From the NCBI GenBank assembly GCA_021793235.1, contig JAJYTD010000011.1, positions 1-64,000 on the forward strand: DNA of 64,000 nt, written 5' to 3'. The translations under genes were made by a program, and so were the position numbers. This document shows, one piece after another, positions 51,366-60,889 of this stretch. Below the pieces are notes generated by a model that was not told where the DNA came from, ran no database searches, and worked only from the letters and a program-made list of their open reading frames with translations. Positions within the stretch are counted from its first letter, which is position 1; each line of letters begins with the position of its first letter. Origin of the DNA: Actinomycetes bacterium. GTDB taxonomy: Bacteria > Actinomycetota > Actinomycetes > Streptosporangiales > Streptosporangiaceae.

Positions 51366-51613
51366 AACGCCAGGTCAAAGCAGGAATCGTGACACAGAGC
51401 GAATAACTGAATACCGGCAAACCGGATCACTGGAAACTACGCGGTGGAACCAAAAGAACACGGCTTGACGTGCGCGTTTGGGCTGACAACTATCAGGAGG
51501 TCGGCGCTGCCCCGCGCCGGCGCGGCCACCAGTTCGCCCAGGCGTCGCCCGTGGACGCGCGACGTCCGCGACGCCCCAGACCGCCCATCCCCGAACCCGA
51601 ACCGAGGTTTCCC

Positions 51614-53212
51614 GTGCCGTCCATGCACAACCACCAGGAACATCAGCCCGCACGATCCGATAAGGGCAGCGCTTTCACCCCCAGCCGCCGCAGCGTCCTG
51701 AAAGCCGGAGCCGCCGGTGCCGTCGTCGTCCCGGCGCTTTCGGCGTGCGGTGGCGACGGCTCCAGTGGCTCCGGCTCCGGCGGGCGCCTCAAGGTCGGGA
51801 TCGCCGGCGGTTCCGCCAAGGACACACTCGACGGCCACAAGGCGGTCGACAACACCGACATCGCTCGGGCCCACGCCCTCTATGCCGGCCTGTGCTACTT
51901 CGACACCGACTACACGATCAAGATGGCCCTCGCCGAGTCGATCGAGCCCAACGATGAGGCCACCGTGTGGACCGTCAAGCTCAAGGAGGGTCTGAAGTTC
52001 CACGACGGCTCCGATGTCACCGCCGACGCCGTCATCTTCACCCTCCAGCGCATCACCGACCCCGACGATCCCACCTCCCTCGCCGGGCAGCTCACCACAT
52101 TGGACCGGGACAACCTGAAGAAGGTCGACGACCTGACCGTCGAGGTCCCGTTCACCGATCCGTTCGTCACCTTCCTCGACGTCATGGCGGAGTACCTCGC
52201 CGGCATCGTGCCCGAGGGATTCGATCCGGAGAACCCGGTCGGCGCCGGACCGTTCAAGTTCAAGGAGTTCACCCCCGGCGAACGCAGCGTGTTCGAGGCG
52301 CACACCGACTACTGGCAGGAGGGCATGCCCTACGTCGACGAACTGGAGATCATCAACTTCCCCGACGAGACCGCTCGAGTCAACGCGCTGGTCGGCGGGC
52401 AGGTCGACGTGATCAGCCAGTTGCCGCACAGCCAGATCGAGGTCGTCGAGGCCGATGACAACCTGGAAGTCCTCGAATCCGAGACCGGCATGTGGCTGCC
52501 CTTCACCATGCGCGTGGACAAGGCGCCCTTTGACGACGAACGGGTGCGCCAGGCGTTCCGGCTGATCGTCGACCGCGAGGAGATGGTCGATCAGGCCCTG
52601 TCCGGCCACGGCACCGTCGGCAACGACCTCTACGGCCGGTTCGACCCGGCCTACAACGAGGACCTGCCGCAGCGCGAGCAGGACATCGAGAAGGCGAAGG
52701 AGCTGCTCGCCGAGGCCGGCCACGAGGACGGGCTGGAGGTGGAGCTCGTCACCGGCCCGATCAGCCCCGGCGCGGAGGCCGCCGCCCAGGTCTTCAAGGA
52801 GCAGGCGGCCAAGGCCGGCGTCACGGTGAAGCTCAAGCAGACCAACTCCACCGAGTACTACGGCGACAACTACCTCCAGTGGACGTTCGCCCAGGACTTC
52901 TGGAGCAGCCGCAACTACCTGTCCCAGGCCGCCCAGGGCTCCCTGCCCGGCGCGGCGTTCAACGAGACGCACTGGGATGACGAAGAGTGGGTCGAGATCA
53001 TCGAGGAGGCCCGCGCAACGGTCGATGAGGAGAAGCGCGCCGAGCTCATCAAGCAGGCCATGAAGATCGAGTACGAGCGCGGCGGATACATCGTCTGGGG
53101 TTTCGTCAACACGGTCGACGGCTTCAACAAGAAGGTGAAGGGGCTCGAACCCTCGGTCACCGGCCACCCACTGACGACCTACGGATTCCACCTGATGCGG
53201 ATCGAGGGGTAG
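51614..53212 (+). CDS. Family 5 extracellular solute-binding lipoprotein (peptide/nickel/metallophore type)
   Basis: A 532-residue substrate-binding protein. It has a Tat-lipoprotein signal (SRRSVLKAGAAGAVVVPALSACGG, Cys acceptor), then a full SBP_bac_5 domain with LAESIEPNDEATVWTVKLKEGLKFHDGSDVTADAVIFTLQRI, GAGPFKFKEFTPGERSVFEAH and DDERVRQAFRLIVDREEMVDQALSGHG. Family members bind peptides, nickel complexes or opine-type metallophores; sequence alone does not say which. GTG 51614 has GAGG at 6 bases; the frame is open from 51470. It is the first gene of a four-gene importer operon with a Fur-like palindrome upstream. Confidence 0.92.
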   Translation: MPSMHNHQEHQPARSDKGSAFTPSRRSVLKAGAAGAVVVPALSACGGDGSSGSGSGGRLKVGIAGGSAKDTLDGHKAVDNTDIARAHALYAGLCYFDTDYTIKMALAESIEPNDEATVWTVKLKEGLKFHDGSDVTADAVIFTLQRITDPDDPTSLAGQLTTLDRDNLKKVDDLTVEVPFTDPFVTFLDVMAEYLAGIVPEGFDPENPVGAGPFKFKEFTPGERSVFEAHTDYWQEGMPYVDELEIINFPDETARVNALVGGQVDVISQLPHSQIEVVEADDNLEVLESETGMWLPFTMRVDKAPFDDERVRQAFRLIVDREEMVDQALSGHGTVGNDLYGRFDPAYNEDLPQREQDIEKAKELLAEAGHEDGLEVELVTGPISPGAEAAAQVFKEQAAKAGVTVKLKQTNSTEYYGDNYLQWTFAQDFWSSRNYLSQAAQGSLPGAAFNETHWDDEEWVEIIEEARATVDEEKRAELIKQAMKIEYERGGYIVWGFVNTVDGFNKKVKGLEPSVTGHPLTTYGFHLMRIEG

Positions 53213-53260
53213 CCACAGTACCAGCACGACCCTGCCCGCAGTCTCTCAAAGGTCGTCACC

Positions 53261-54211
53261 ATGACACGTCTGATCCTGCAGCGCCTCTTCTACGGCCTGC
53301 TGACCCTGTTCGTGGTCTCCCTTGTGGTGTTCCTGGCGACGCAGGCGTTACCGGGCGACGCGGCCCGGGCCATGCTGGGCCGCGACGCCACCCCTGAGCG
53401 CCTCACCGCATTGCGCGAACAGCTCAACTTGAATGATCCCGTGGCCGTGCAGTACGGGAAGTGGATCGCCGGGCTATTCGTGCTGAACCTGGGGGAATCC
53501 TTCGCCAACGCCATGCCGGTCGCGGAGTACCTGGGGCCGCGGGTGTCCAGCAGCGTGGCCCTGATGGCGCTGGCCGCCATCGTCGCCACCCCGATCGCGG
53601 TGGCCATCGGCGCCTACAGCGCCCTGCGCCGGGACCGCGCCGCCGACCACGCGACGTCGATGGTGACGCTGATCACCGCCGCGGTCCCGGAGTTCGCGGT
53701 GGGCATCCTGCTGGTCCTGGTCTTTGCCACCGGATCCCTGCAGCTGTTCCCCGCGGTCTTCGCCGGCAGTTCCGAAGCGGTCCTGGAGAGCCCCGAACAG
53801 CTCGTGCTGCCGGTGGCGACCCTGGTGATCGCGGTGAGCCCGCCCATCATCCGCATGATGCGGGCCTCGATGATCGAGGTGCTGGAGAGCGAGTACGTAC
53901 AGCAGGCCCGGCTCAAGGGCCTGCCGGAGCGCACGGTGATCTGGCGGCACGCCGCACCGAACGCGATCGGCCCGGTCGCCCAGGTCATCGCCGTCCAACT
54001 GGGCTGGCTGGCCGGCGGGGTGGTCGCCATCGAGTTCCTCTTCCGCTTCCCCGGCGTCGGGATGGCCCTGATGGACGCGATCGACAACCGCGACATCCCG
54101 GTCATCCAGGCCGTGACACTGCTGATCGCCGCCATCTACATCGTGGTCAACCTGCTGGCCGACATCGTGGGCCTGGCCGCCAACCCGAAGGTGAGGGTGT
54201 CGTCCCGATGA
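53261..54211 (+). CDS. ABC importer permease 1 (DppB/OppB/NikB type)
   Basis: A 316-residue inner-membrane permease with six helices. It begins TRLILQRLFYGLLTLFVVSLVVFLATQALPGDAARAMLGRDATPERL, the DppB-type N-terminus, and has the cytoplasmic loop EYVQQARLKGLPERTVIWRHAAPNAIGPVAQVIAVQLGWLAGG that docks on the ATPase. AAAGG precedes ATG 53261. The stop overlaps the next permease by ATGA. Confidence 0.95.
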   Translation: MTRLILQRLFYGLLTLFVVSLVVFLATQALPGDAARAMLGRDATPERLTALREQLNLNDPVAVQYGKWIAGLFVLNLGESFANAMPVAEYLGPRVSSSVALMALAAIVATPIAVAIGAYSALRRDRAADHATSMVTLITAAVPEFAVGILLVLVFATGSLQLFPAVFAGSSEAVLESPEQLVLPVATLVIAVSPPIIRMMRASMIEVLESEYVQQARLKGLPERTVIWRHAAPNAIGPVAQVIAVQLGWLAGGVVAIEFLFRFPGVGMALMDAIDNRDIPVIQAVTLLIAAIYIVVNLLADIVGLAANPKVRVSSR

Positions 54212-55098
54212 GCACCGCAACCCTTGAGACCGCTCCCGCCGATCCCCCCGCACCGCGCCGCCGCTCCGGACTGCTGCACGCCGCGTGGCGCCACGGCCGC
54301 ACCAAGGCCGGCGTGATCATCGTCGGCCTCGTGGTAGTGGTCGCGATCGCGGGCCCCTTCCTCAGCCCCTACTCCCCCACCGAGCCCGTGGGCCCGCCGA
54401 ACTCGACCGGTGTGGAGGAGAGCCTGTTCGGCACCGACGGGATCGGCCGGGACGTCTTCAGCCGGTTCCTGCACGGCGGGTACACGCTCATCGGGATCGC
54501 TGTCCTGGCGGCGCTGGGCGGTGTGGCCGCCGGCGCCGTCATCGGTATCGTCGCGGGCTACCTCCGGGGATGGCTCGACGAGTTCCTCATGCGTACCAAC
54601 GACATGGTGCTGGCCTTTCCGCAACTCGTCCTGGCGCTGCTGGTGATGTCGATCATCGGCCCGCAGGTGTGGCTGATCGTGCTGCTGATCGGCGGCTCGC
54701 ACGCGTCCCGGGTCGCCCGGGTCGCCCGCGAGGCGACGCTCAAGGTCATCGAGCAGGACTTCATCAAATCCGCGGAGGCCATCGGTCTGCCGCGCTGGAG
54801 GATCATGGCCACAGAGATCCTGCCCAACATCAGCAGCCCACTGCTGGTGGAGCTCGGCCTGCGGATCACCTATTCGGTCGGCCTCATCGCGACCCTCAGC
54901 TTCCTCGGCATGGGGCTGCAGCCGCCGACCGCCGACTGGGGGCTGATGATCAACGAGAACAGGGTGGCCGTCACCGTGCAGCCCTGGGCGGTGGCCCTGC
55001 CGGTGGGCGCGGTCGCGTTGCTGACCATCGGCGCGAACCTCATCACCGACGGGCTGTCCCGGGCCTCGATCGGCATCGACCGAGGGGTGGAGGAATGA
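54208..55098 (+). CDS. ABC importer permease 2 (DppC/OppC/NikC type)
   Basis: A 296-residue partner permease. It has the OppC-type N-terminus with GPFLSPYSPTEP and LFGTDGIGRDVFSRFLHGGYTLIGIAVLAALGG, and the EAA-like loop DFIKSAEAIGLPRWRIMATEILPNISSPLLVELGLRI. It overlaps both neighbours by 4 bases, so permeases and ATPase are translated together. Open-frame sequence before 54208 is the shadow of permease 1. Confidence 0.95.
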   Translation: MSTATLETAPADPPAPRRRSGLLHAAWRHGRTKAGVIIVGLVVVVAIAGPFLSPYSPTEPVGPPNSTGVEESLFGTDGIGRDVFSRFLHGGYTLIGIAVLAALGGVAAGAVIGIVAGYLRGWLDEFLMRTNDMVLAFPQLVLALLVMSIIGPQVWLIVLLIGGSHASRVARVAREATLKVIEQDFIKSAEAIGLPRWRIMATEILPNISSPLLVELGLRITYSVGLIATLSFLGMGLQPPTADWGLMINENRVAVTVQPWAVALPVGAVALLTIGANLITDGLSRASIGIDRGVEE

Positions 55099-56783
55099 GC
55101 AACCAACAGCCCGCCAACAGCGGGAACAACGAGCACACCGCGTTAGAGGTCGACGGCCTGACCGTTGTCGGGCGCCCCTCTGACGTCGAGATCATCAGCG
55201 GCATCACGCTGCGCGTCCGGCGCGGTGAGATCCTCGGCCTGGTCGGCGAGTCGGGGTCGGGCAAGACCACGCTGGGGCTGTCGCTGCTGGCGCACTGCAA
55301 GCGCGCCACCGAGATCACCGCGGGGGCGATCTCGCTCTCCGGCACCCCCCTCCTCGGACGCACAGAGAACGAGGTCCGGCAGATGCGCGGCCGGTCGGTC
55401 GCCTACATCCCGCAGTCTCCGGCCTCCGCCCTCAACCCGGCGCTGCGGCTGCGCACGCAGCTCAGCGAGGCGCTGCACGCCGGTCCGGCCCCGGGCAACG
55501 GTACAGCCGGGGACACACCCCGTGTGCTCGACCGCGTCCGCGAAGTGCTGCGCGAGGTCGCGCTGCCCGACGACGACGCGTTCCTGAAGCGCTACCCGCA
55601 CCAGCTCTCCGGCGGCCAGCAGCAGCGTGTGGCTATCGCTATGGCGTTCATCGGCTACCCCGACCTGATCGTGCTCGATGAGCCGACGACCGGCCTGGAC
55701 GTCACCACGCAGGCGCACGTTCTGCAGACCATCCGCCGGATGACCCGCGATTACGGCACCGCCGGCGTCTACATCAGCCACGACATGGCCGTGGTCGCCG
55801 ACCTGGCCGACGACATCGCGGTGATGTACCAGGGTGACGTGGTGGAACGGGGTGCGGCCAACGATGTGCTCGCCGCTCCCCAGCACCCCTACACGGCGCG
55901 GCTGCTGCGCGCGGTCCCATTGCTGAAGACCGGCGGCCATGCCGAGCCCGAGGAGGAGCCCGGCGACGCGCTGTTGCGGGTGCGCGGCCTGCAGGCGAAC
56001 TATGGCTCCGCCCCCGTGCTGCAGAACATCGACATCGACGTGCGCCGCGGCCAGTGCGTGGCGCTGCTCGGCGAGTCCGGATCCGGCAAGACGACCCTGT
56101 CGCGCTCCGTCGTGGGCCTGCACCACCGGTTCACCGGGGAGGTCCTCTTCGACGGCGAGGCGCTGGCCCCCAGCAGCTACCGGCGCACGGCCGAGCAGCG
56201 GCGGCGCGTGCAGTACATCTTCCAGAACCCCTACGAGGCACTGAACCCGCGCAAGCGCGTACGGGACCTCATCCTGGCGCCCTACATCCATCTGGCGGGG
56301 CAGCCGACCGACCCCGACGCGGTGGTCCACGAAGCCCTGGAACGGGCCGCACTGCCCGCCGCCTACGCAGAGCGCTTCCCCGAACAGCTCAGCGGCGGCG
56401 AACGGCAGCGCGTGTCCATCGCCCGCGCGATCGCCACCAAGCCCGACCTGCTCATCTGCGACGAGATCACCTCCGCGCTGGACGTGTCGGTACAGGCGGA
56501 GATCGTGCAGCTGCTGCGCAACCTGCAGGACGACGGTATGGCGCTGCTGTTCGTCACGCACAACATCGCGCTGGTCTCCAACATCGCCCAGAAGGTGGCG
56601 GTGCTGAACAAAGGCGAGATCGTGGAGTACGGGCACGTGGGGACGGTCATGTCCGACCCGCGGCACTCCTACACCCGCGCGCTCATCGCAGACACCCCCG
56701 ACTTCGAGCTTTCCTTCTCCGAGTCGCCGCTGCACCGGACGATCCAGGCCCCACCCGTGAAAGCCGCCCCCCGCGCCGAGTAG
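55095..56783 (+). CDS. Fused double ABC ATPase (DppD-DppF type)
   Basis: A 562-residue protein joining two ATPase domains. Domain 1 has LVGESGSGKTTLGLSLLAHC, signature LSGGQQQRVAIAMAFIGYPDLIVLDEPTTGLDV and switch His in YISHDMAVV. Domain 2, from about 295, has LLGESGSGKTTLSRSVVGLHH, LSGGERQRVSIARAIATKPDLLICDEITSALDV and VTHNIALVSN. Each ends in the oligopeptide-family C-terminal motif (APQHPYTARLLRAVP; DPRHSYTRALIADTP). This powers the importer with the two preceding permeases. A 25-bp perfect inverted repeat follows the stop. Confidence 0.95.
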   Translation: MSNQQPANSGNNEHTALEVDGLTVVGRPSDVEIISGITLRVRRGEILGLVGESGSGKTTLGLSLLAHCKRATEITAGAISLSGTPLLGRTENEVRQMRGRSVAYIPQSPASALNPALRLRTQLSEALHAGPAPGNGTAGDTPRVLDRVREVLREVALPDDDAFLKRYPHQLSGGQQQRVAIAMAFIGYPDLIVLDEPTTGLDVTTQAHVLQTIRRMTRDYGTAGVYISHDMAVVADLADDIAVMYQGDVVERGAANDVLAAPQHPYTARLLRAVPLLKTGGHAEPEEEPGDALLRVRGLQANYGSAPVLQNIDIDVRRGQCVALLGESGSGKTTLSRSVVGLHHRFTGEVLFDGEALAPSSYRRTAEQRRRVQYIFQNPYEALNPRKRVRDLILAPYIHLAGQPTDPDAVVHEALERAALPAAYAERFPEQLSGGERQRVSIARAIATKPDLLICDEITSALDVSVQAEIVQLLRNLQDDGMALLFVTHNIALVSNIAQKVAVLNKGEIVEYGHVGTVMSDPRHSYTRALIADTPDFELSFSESPLHRTIQAPPVKAAPRAE

Positions 56784-56797
56784 CCCCGCCGCCCTTG

Positions 56798-56862
56798 GCG
56801 CTGATCTTGACGTTGTGCACCTCAAAACGCGCGCGGAAGGTGCACAACGTCAAGATCAGCGC
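56798..56862. terminator. 25-bp perfect inverted repeat, probable bidirectional terminator
   Basis: Arms 56798-56822 and 56838-56862 are exact reverse complements (arm begins GCGCTGATCTTGACGTTG) around a 15-base loop. It lies between two convergent genes, 14 bases after the ATPase stop and 26 bases before the GNAT stop, so it can end both transcripts. The arm is longer and less GC-biased than ordinary terminators and may be a mobile or repeated genome element. Confidence 0.75.
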
Positions 56863-56888
56863 AGAAACCGCCCGGACCTTTCGCGCGC

Positions 56889-57740
56889 CTAGAACAGCAC
56901 CGATTTCACCACGCCGACCTCGCGGAAGCCGACGCGGCGGTAGGCGGCGCGGGCCGGTGCGTTGAAGTCGTTGACGTAGAGGGTGACCCTGGGGGCGATG
57001 TCGGCCATCGCCGCACGCACAACGGCCGCCATGCCGGCCTCCGAGTGGCCTCGGCCGCGCAGCTCCGGGTGCACCCAGACACCCTGGACCTGGCACGCGT
57101 ACGGCGTCACCGCCCCGATCTCGGCCTTGAAGACCACGCGGCCGTCCTCAATACGGGCGAACGCCCGGCCCGTCCGGATGAGCTCCTCCACCCGGGCGCG
57201 GTAGAGGGAGCCGCCACCACCGGAGTCCGGCGCCACCCCCACCTCTTCGGTGAACATGGCGATGCAGGCCGGGAGCACGATGCCGAGTTCGCTTGTCTTC
57301 ACCCGGCGCACCAGCGGATCGGCCTCGACAAGCGGCGGCTCGGACAGCTCCAGCACCGGCTGGCGCTCCCGGATCGCCCGGGCCGGTCCCCACGCGGGCC
57401 GGAGCCGCGCCCACAGGTCGTTCACCGCGTCGACCGGCCCGACGATCGAGGAGCAACGGCGGCCCTGCCGGCGCGCGTGGTCGGCGAACTGCCGGATGGC
57501 CGCGGGACCTGCGTTGATGGGGACCAGATTGGCCCCCGCGTAGCAGAGCGCGGTGATCTCGCCCCGTTCGATGAACCCCCACACCTCCGCGCCGAGCCGC
57601 CCCGCGTCGAGGCCGGTCGCGCGCAGGCGGGAACTGACGAAGACGTTGCCGACGGGATCGGCGTCCAGCAGGGCGTGTACGGCGTCCCGGTCGCATTCGT
57701 CGAGGACGCGCAGCGACGAGGTCCGCAGCACCCGCATCAC
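56889..57740 (-). CDS. GNAT family acetyltransferase with DUF4081 domain
   Basis: A 283-residue protein: an N-terminal DUF4081 region (VLDECDRDAVHALLDADPVGNVFVSSRLRATGLD, GEITALCYAGANLVPINAG), then a GNAT domain whose acetyl-CoA loop is VWVHPELRGRGHSEAGMAAVVRAAMADIAPRVTLYVNDFNAPARAAYRRVGFREVG. The gene typically follows ispG in actinobacteria; the acyl acceptor is unknown. The order dxr-rseP-ispG-GNAT is kept here, but proS, which usually follows, lies about 51 kb away. Confidence 0.9.
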   Translation of the reverse strand: MMRVLRTSSLRVLDECDRDAVHALLDADPVGNVFVSSRLRATGLDAGRLGAEVWGFIERGEITALCYAGANLVPINAGPAAIRQFADHARRQGRRCSSIVGPVDAVNDLWARLRPAWGPARAIRERQPVLELSEPPLVEADPLVRRVKTSELGIVLPACIAMFTEEVGVAPDSGGGGSLYRARVEELIRTGRAFARIEDGRVVFKAEIGAVTPYACQVQGVWVHPELRGRGHSEAGMAAVVRAAMADIAPRVTLYVNDFNAPARAAYRRVGFREVGVVKSVLF

Positions 57741-58158
57741 CTCATCTTGTCGCGGCGTCGCCCCACGGTGCCGGACGGAACCGCCCGTGTGCGCGCCGTC
57801 GTTTCCCGTCCGCGCGGCGAACAGTCATGATCCCCGCGCTTTTAGACTAATCGACCGGTGGCCCGATCCGATCACCGGCCGGTCGGCGTGTACGCCGCCC
57901 GCAGCGGGCGGCGTCCGTCGACGACGGCCCGCGGATCCGGCTCCGACCATCGCTCTCGGTGTCTGCTTTCATTCTCTCCGCGGCTATCCCGAATGTCGGG
58001 AAACGACACGGCACCGCCACCGCGGCGCCGACACCCACGTCCATACCGGGCTTCGCCGCCCCGGGGCTGTCGCTGTAGGTGGAGAGCGCGCGGTCGGCGG
58101 CGGTTCCAGAGACCGCCGCCGACCGCTTCCTGCCGTTTCCTACCGTTGCGATCGTGGG
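57741..58158. other. Gap between ispG and the GNAT gene, with an ispG terminator
   Basis: 418 bases without a supported gene. A perfect 15-bp hairpin (58090-58104 with 58112-58126, loop TCCAGAG) lies 33 bases after the ispG stop and should end the dxr-rseP-ispG transcript. The GNAT gene therefore probably has its own promoter near 57760-57860, where the sequence becomes less GC-rich. Confidence 0.65.
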
Positions 58159-59316
58159 TCAGCCCGCCACGGAGACGTTGGGCTCGCCGGATTCGGCGCC
58201 CTCGTCCTTCATGTCCTCGGCGATGCGCATGGCCTCCTCGATCAGCGTCTCCACGATCTGGGACTCCGGCACCGTCTTGATGACCTCGCCCTTGACGAAG
58301 ATCTGCCCCTTGCCGTTGCCCGAAGCCACCCCCAGGTCGGCGTCGCGAGCCTCGCCCGGACCGTTGACCACACAGCCCATCACCGCCACGCGCAGCGGAA
58401 CGTCCATGCCCTTCAGCCCTGCGGTCACCTGGTCGGCCAGCGTGTAGACATCGACCTGGGCGCGCCCGCAGCTGGGGCAGGAGACGATCTCCAGCCCCCG
58501 TTCGCGCAGGCCCAGCGACTCCAGGATCTGGTTGCCGACCTTCACTTCTTCGGCCGGCGGCGCCGACAGCGACACCCGGATGGTGTCGCCGATCCCCTCG
58601 GACAGCAGTGCGCCGAAGGCCACCGAGGACTTGATCGTGCCCTGGAACGCCGGACCGGCCTCGGTCACCCCCAGGTGCAGCGGGTAGTCGCACTGCTCGG
58701 CCAACTGCCGGTAGGCGTTGACCATCACCACCGGATCGTTGTGCTTGACCGAGATCTTGATGTCGCGGAACCCGTACTCCTCGAACAGCGAGCACTCCCA
58801 CAGCGCCGACTCCACCAGCGCCTCCGGTGTGGCCTTGCCGTACTTCTCCAGCAGCCGCTTGTCCAGCGACCCGGCGTTGACCCCGATGCGGATCGGCACA
58901 CCCGCCTCGCTCGCCGCCTTGGCGATCTCGCCGACCTTGTCATCGAACTTGCGGATGTTGCCCGGGTTCACCCGGACCGCGGCGCACCCCGCATCGATCG
59001 CGGCGAAGACGTACTTGGGCTGGAAGTGGATATCGGCGATCACCGGGATCTGCGACTTCTTCGCGATGACCGGCAGCGCCTCGGCATCGTCGGCACTGGG
59101 CACGGCCACCCGAACGATCTGGCACCCGGTCGCGGTCAGCTCGGCGATCTGCTGCAGGGTGGCGTTGATGTCAGAGGTAACGGTGGTCGTCATCGACTGC
59201 ACGGACACGGGTGCGTCCCCGCCGACGGGGACGTTGCCGACCATGATCTGCCGCGACTTGCGTCGGGGCGCGATGGGGCGCGGACGAGCGGCGGGGATTC
59301 CGAGATCGACGGTCAC
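58159..59316 (-). CDS. ispG: 4-hydroxy-3-methylbut-2-enyl diphosphate synthase
   Basis: IspG (GcpE) reduces MEcPP to HMBPP in the MEP isoprenoid pathway using a [4Fe-4S] cluster. The 385-residue protein has the TIM-barrel start [79 protein letters not shown] and the cluster cysteines in [14 protein letters not shown] and [21 protein letters not shown] 59316 is preceded by GAGGTG at 9 bases; the open frame upstream is not conserved. Together with dxr two genes upstream it gives two MEP-pathway enzymes in one cluster. Confidence 0.97.
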   Translation of the reverse strand: MTVDLGIPAARPRPIAPRRKSRQIMVGNVPVGGDAPVSVQSMTTTVTSDINATLQQIAELTATGCQIVRVAVPSADDAEALPVIAKKSQIPVIADIHFQPKYVFAAIDAGCAAVRVNPGNIRKFDDKVGEIAKAASEAGVPIRIGVNAGSLDKRLLEKYGKATPEALVESALWECSLFEEYGFRDIKISVKHNDPVVMVNAYRQLAEQCDYPLHLGVTEAGPAFQGTIKSSVAFGALLSEGIGDTIRVSLSAPPAEEVKVGNQILESLGLRERGLEIVSCPSCGRAQVDVYTLADQVTAGLKGMDVPLRVAVMGCVVNGPGEARDADLGVASGNGKGQIFVKGEVIKTVPESQIVETLIEEAMRIAEDMKDEGAESGEPNVSVAG

Positions 59317-59520
59317 GCGTTCTTCACCTCGTCGGCCACCGGGTTTCACCGGCGGGATCGTTTTCTGGGATGGCGGGCCGGGCATAGGCGGCCACCGGCC
59401 GAAACACCGGGCGAGGGCCCTGGCGTTCTCGCGTCCAGGCTACCCGTATCGAGCAGGGCCTCATGCCGCGGCGGGAAGCGGCGTGACGCCGCCGCTCCGC
59501 TCCCTTGCGCGCCACCTGGA

Positions 59521-60879
59521 TCACTGCACCAGCCGGACCGGGTTCACCACGTCGGCGATCAGCAGCATGACGCTGAACATCACGAAGCAGACCACGACGA
59601 TGTAGGCGACCGGCATCAACTGCGCGACGTCGAACGGTCCGGGGTCGGGGCGTCGGAAGACGCGGGCCAGGCCCCGGCGGACCGACTCCCACAGCGCCCC
59701 GAGGATGTGCCCGCCGTCCAGCGGCAGGATCGGCACCATGTTGAAGGCGAACAGGAAGAGGTTGACACCGGCCAGCATGTTGACCATGAAGACCACGCGG
59801 TCGGTGAGCGGAATCGGCTGGGACAGCACCTCGCCGCCGATACGGGAGGCACCGACGATACCCACCGGGGAGTCGACCGTGCGCTGCTCACCCAGGAAAG
59901 CCGCGCGGAACACGTCATCGACCTTGGAGGGCAGTGCCACCAGCGCCTCGGCCACGCCCACGACCGAGTCGCCCATGACGCGGGCGGTCTCGGCCGCGCC
60001 CAGCGGGCTGCGCTCCTGGGCGAAGGTGATGCCGAGGAACCCGGCCGACTCGGTCTCGGGGATCTGATAACCCTGCTCGTCGGTGATGGGCTCCCCGTCG
60101 GCGTCGGTCTCGTAGACGATGTCGTTGTTCTCGTCGCGCGCTACGACCTGGTTCTCGATCAGGTCGGCCGTGAGGGTGACGGTCTCACCGCCGCGCTCCA
60201 CCGTGACCTCGGTCGGGCCCATGGATTCGCGGATGGCGGTGTTGGCCGCGGCCCAGTCGGGCGTGGGCTCGCCGTCGACCTCGACGATCCGGTCGCCCGG
60301 CTGTATCCCGGCCTCGGAGGCCGGGGTCGGCGGGGCGTCGGCCGGGCAGCCCGTCTGGGTGGAGTCGGCGGGCAGGACGCAGGTGGCGACGGTGTCGACG
60401 GAGGTGGTGTTCTGCTGGACGCCGATGCCCATCAGCACGGTCGTGAACAGGATGACCGCCAGGATGAGGTTCATCGCCGGGCCGGCCACCATGACGATGA
60501 TCCGCTTCCACGGCGCGCGCTGGTAGAACTGGCGGTCCTCGTCACCGGGTTCGAGTTCGACATAGGACGCCTCGCGGGCGTCCTCGATCATCGCCCGCCA
60601 GCGCGACATCGGCTTGCCGGAGTCGTCCCCGCTCCGGTTGGCCGGCGGGATCATCCCGACCATGCGGACGTAGCCGCCCAGCGGTACGAGTTTGACGCCG
60701 TACTCGGTCTCGCCCTTCTTGCGCGACCACAGGGTCTTACCGAAGCCGACCATGAACTGGGTGCAGCGGATGCCGAACATCTTCGCCGTGGCGAAGTGCC
60801 CGAGTTCGTGCCAGGCGACGGAGAAGAGCAGCCCGAGGAAGAACAGGATGATCCCGAGCGCGGTCAGTAGCGCGACCAT
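59521..60879 (-). CDS. rseP: Site-2 protease RseP-type membrane metalloprotease
   Basis: A 452-residue intramembrane zinc protease that cuts anti-sigma factors or other membrane proteins. The active-site HELGH is at 24-28 (VAWHELGHFATAKMFGI), the partner Asp is in VPILPLDGGHILGALWE near the C-terminus, and a PDZ domain lies between (about 185-250, AGIQPGDRIVEVDGEPTPDW). Four membrane helices are visible. An acidic insertion (ENQVVARDENNDIVYETDADG, about 245-275) lies after the PDZ. GAGGAG precedes ATG 60879. It starts 10 bases after dxr, the conserved actinobacterial order. Confidence 0.95.
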   Translation of the reverse strand: MVALLTALGIILFFLGLLFSVAWHELGHFATAKMFGIRCTQFMVGFGKTLWSRKKGETEYGVKLVPLGGYVRMVGMIPPANRSGDDSGKPMSRWRAMIEDAREASYVELEPGDEDRQFYQRAPWKRIIVMVAGPAMNLILAVILFTTVLMGIGVQQNTTSVDTVATCVLPADSTQTGCPADAPPTPASEAGIQPGDRIVEVDGEPTPDWAAANTAIRESMGPTEVTVERGGETVTLTADLIENQVVARDENNDIVYETDADGEPITDEQGYQIPETESAGFLGITFAQERSPLGAAETARVMGDSVVGVAEALVALPSKVDDVFRAAFLGEQRTVDSPVGIVGASRIGGEVLSQPIPLTDRVVFMVNMLAGVNLFLFAFNMVPILPLDGGHILGALWESVRRGLARVFRRPDPGPFDVAQLMPVAYIVVVCFVMFSVMLLIADVVNPVRLVQ

Positions 60880-60889
60880 GTACTTCTCC

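Larger units (their letters stand above)
51109..51613. promoter_or_regulatory. AT-rich regulatory region before the ABC importer
   Basis: About 505 bases with the lowest GC content in the window (51190-51260). It contains an inverted repeat (51195-51223), a terminator (51278-51306) that should end the CooC-like transcript, and the CGATTATCG palindrome (51351-51365) in the likely promoter of the importer operon. No gene is supported. Confidence 0.6.

Noticed and set aside
6233-56783. Integrated mobile element or genomic island with att sites
   Set aside because: No integrase, relaxase, transposase, phage gene, tRNA gene or matching border repeats were seen.
57553-60870. A plus-strand open frame of 1105 codons
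   Set aside because: Antisense shadow of the GNAT gene, ispG and rseP, which have clear family motifs on the other strand.
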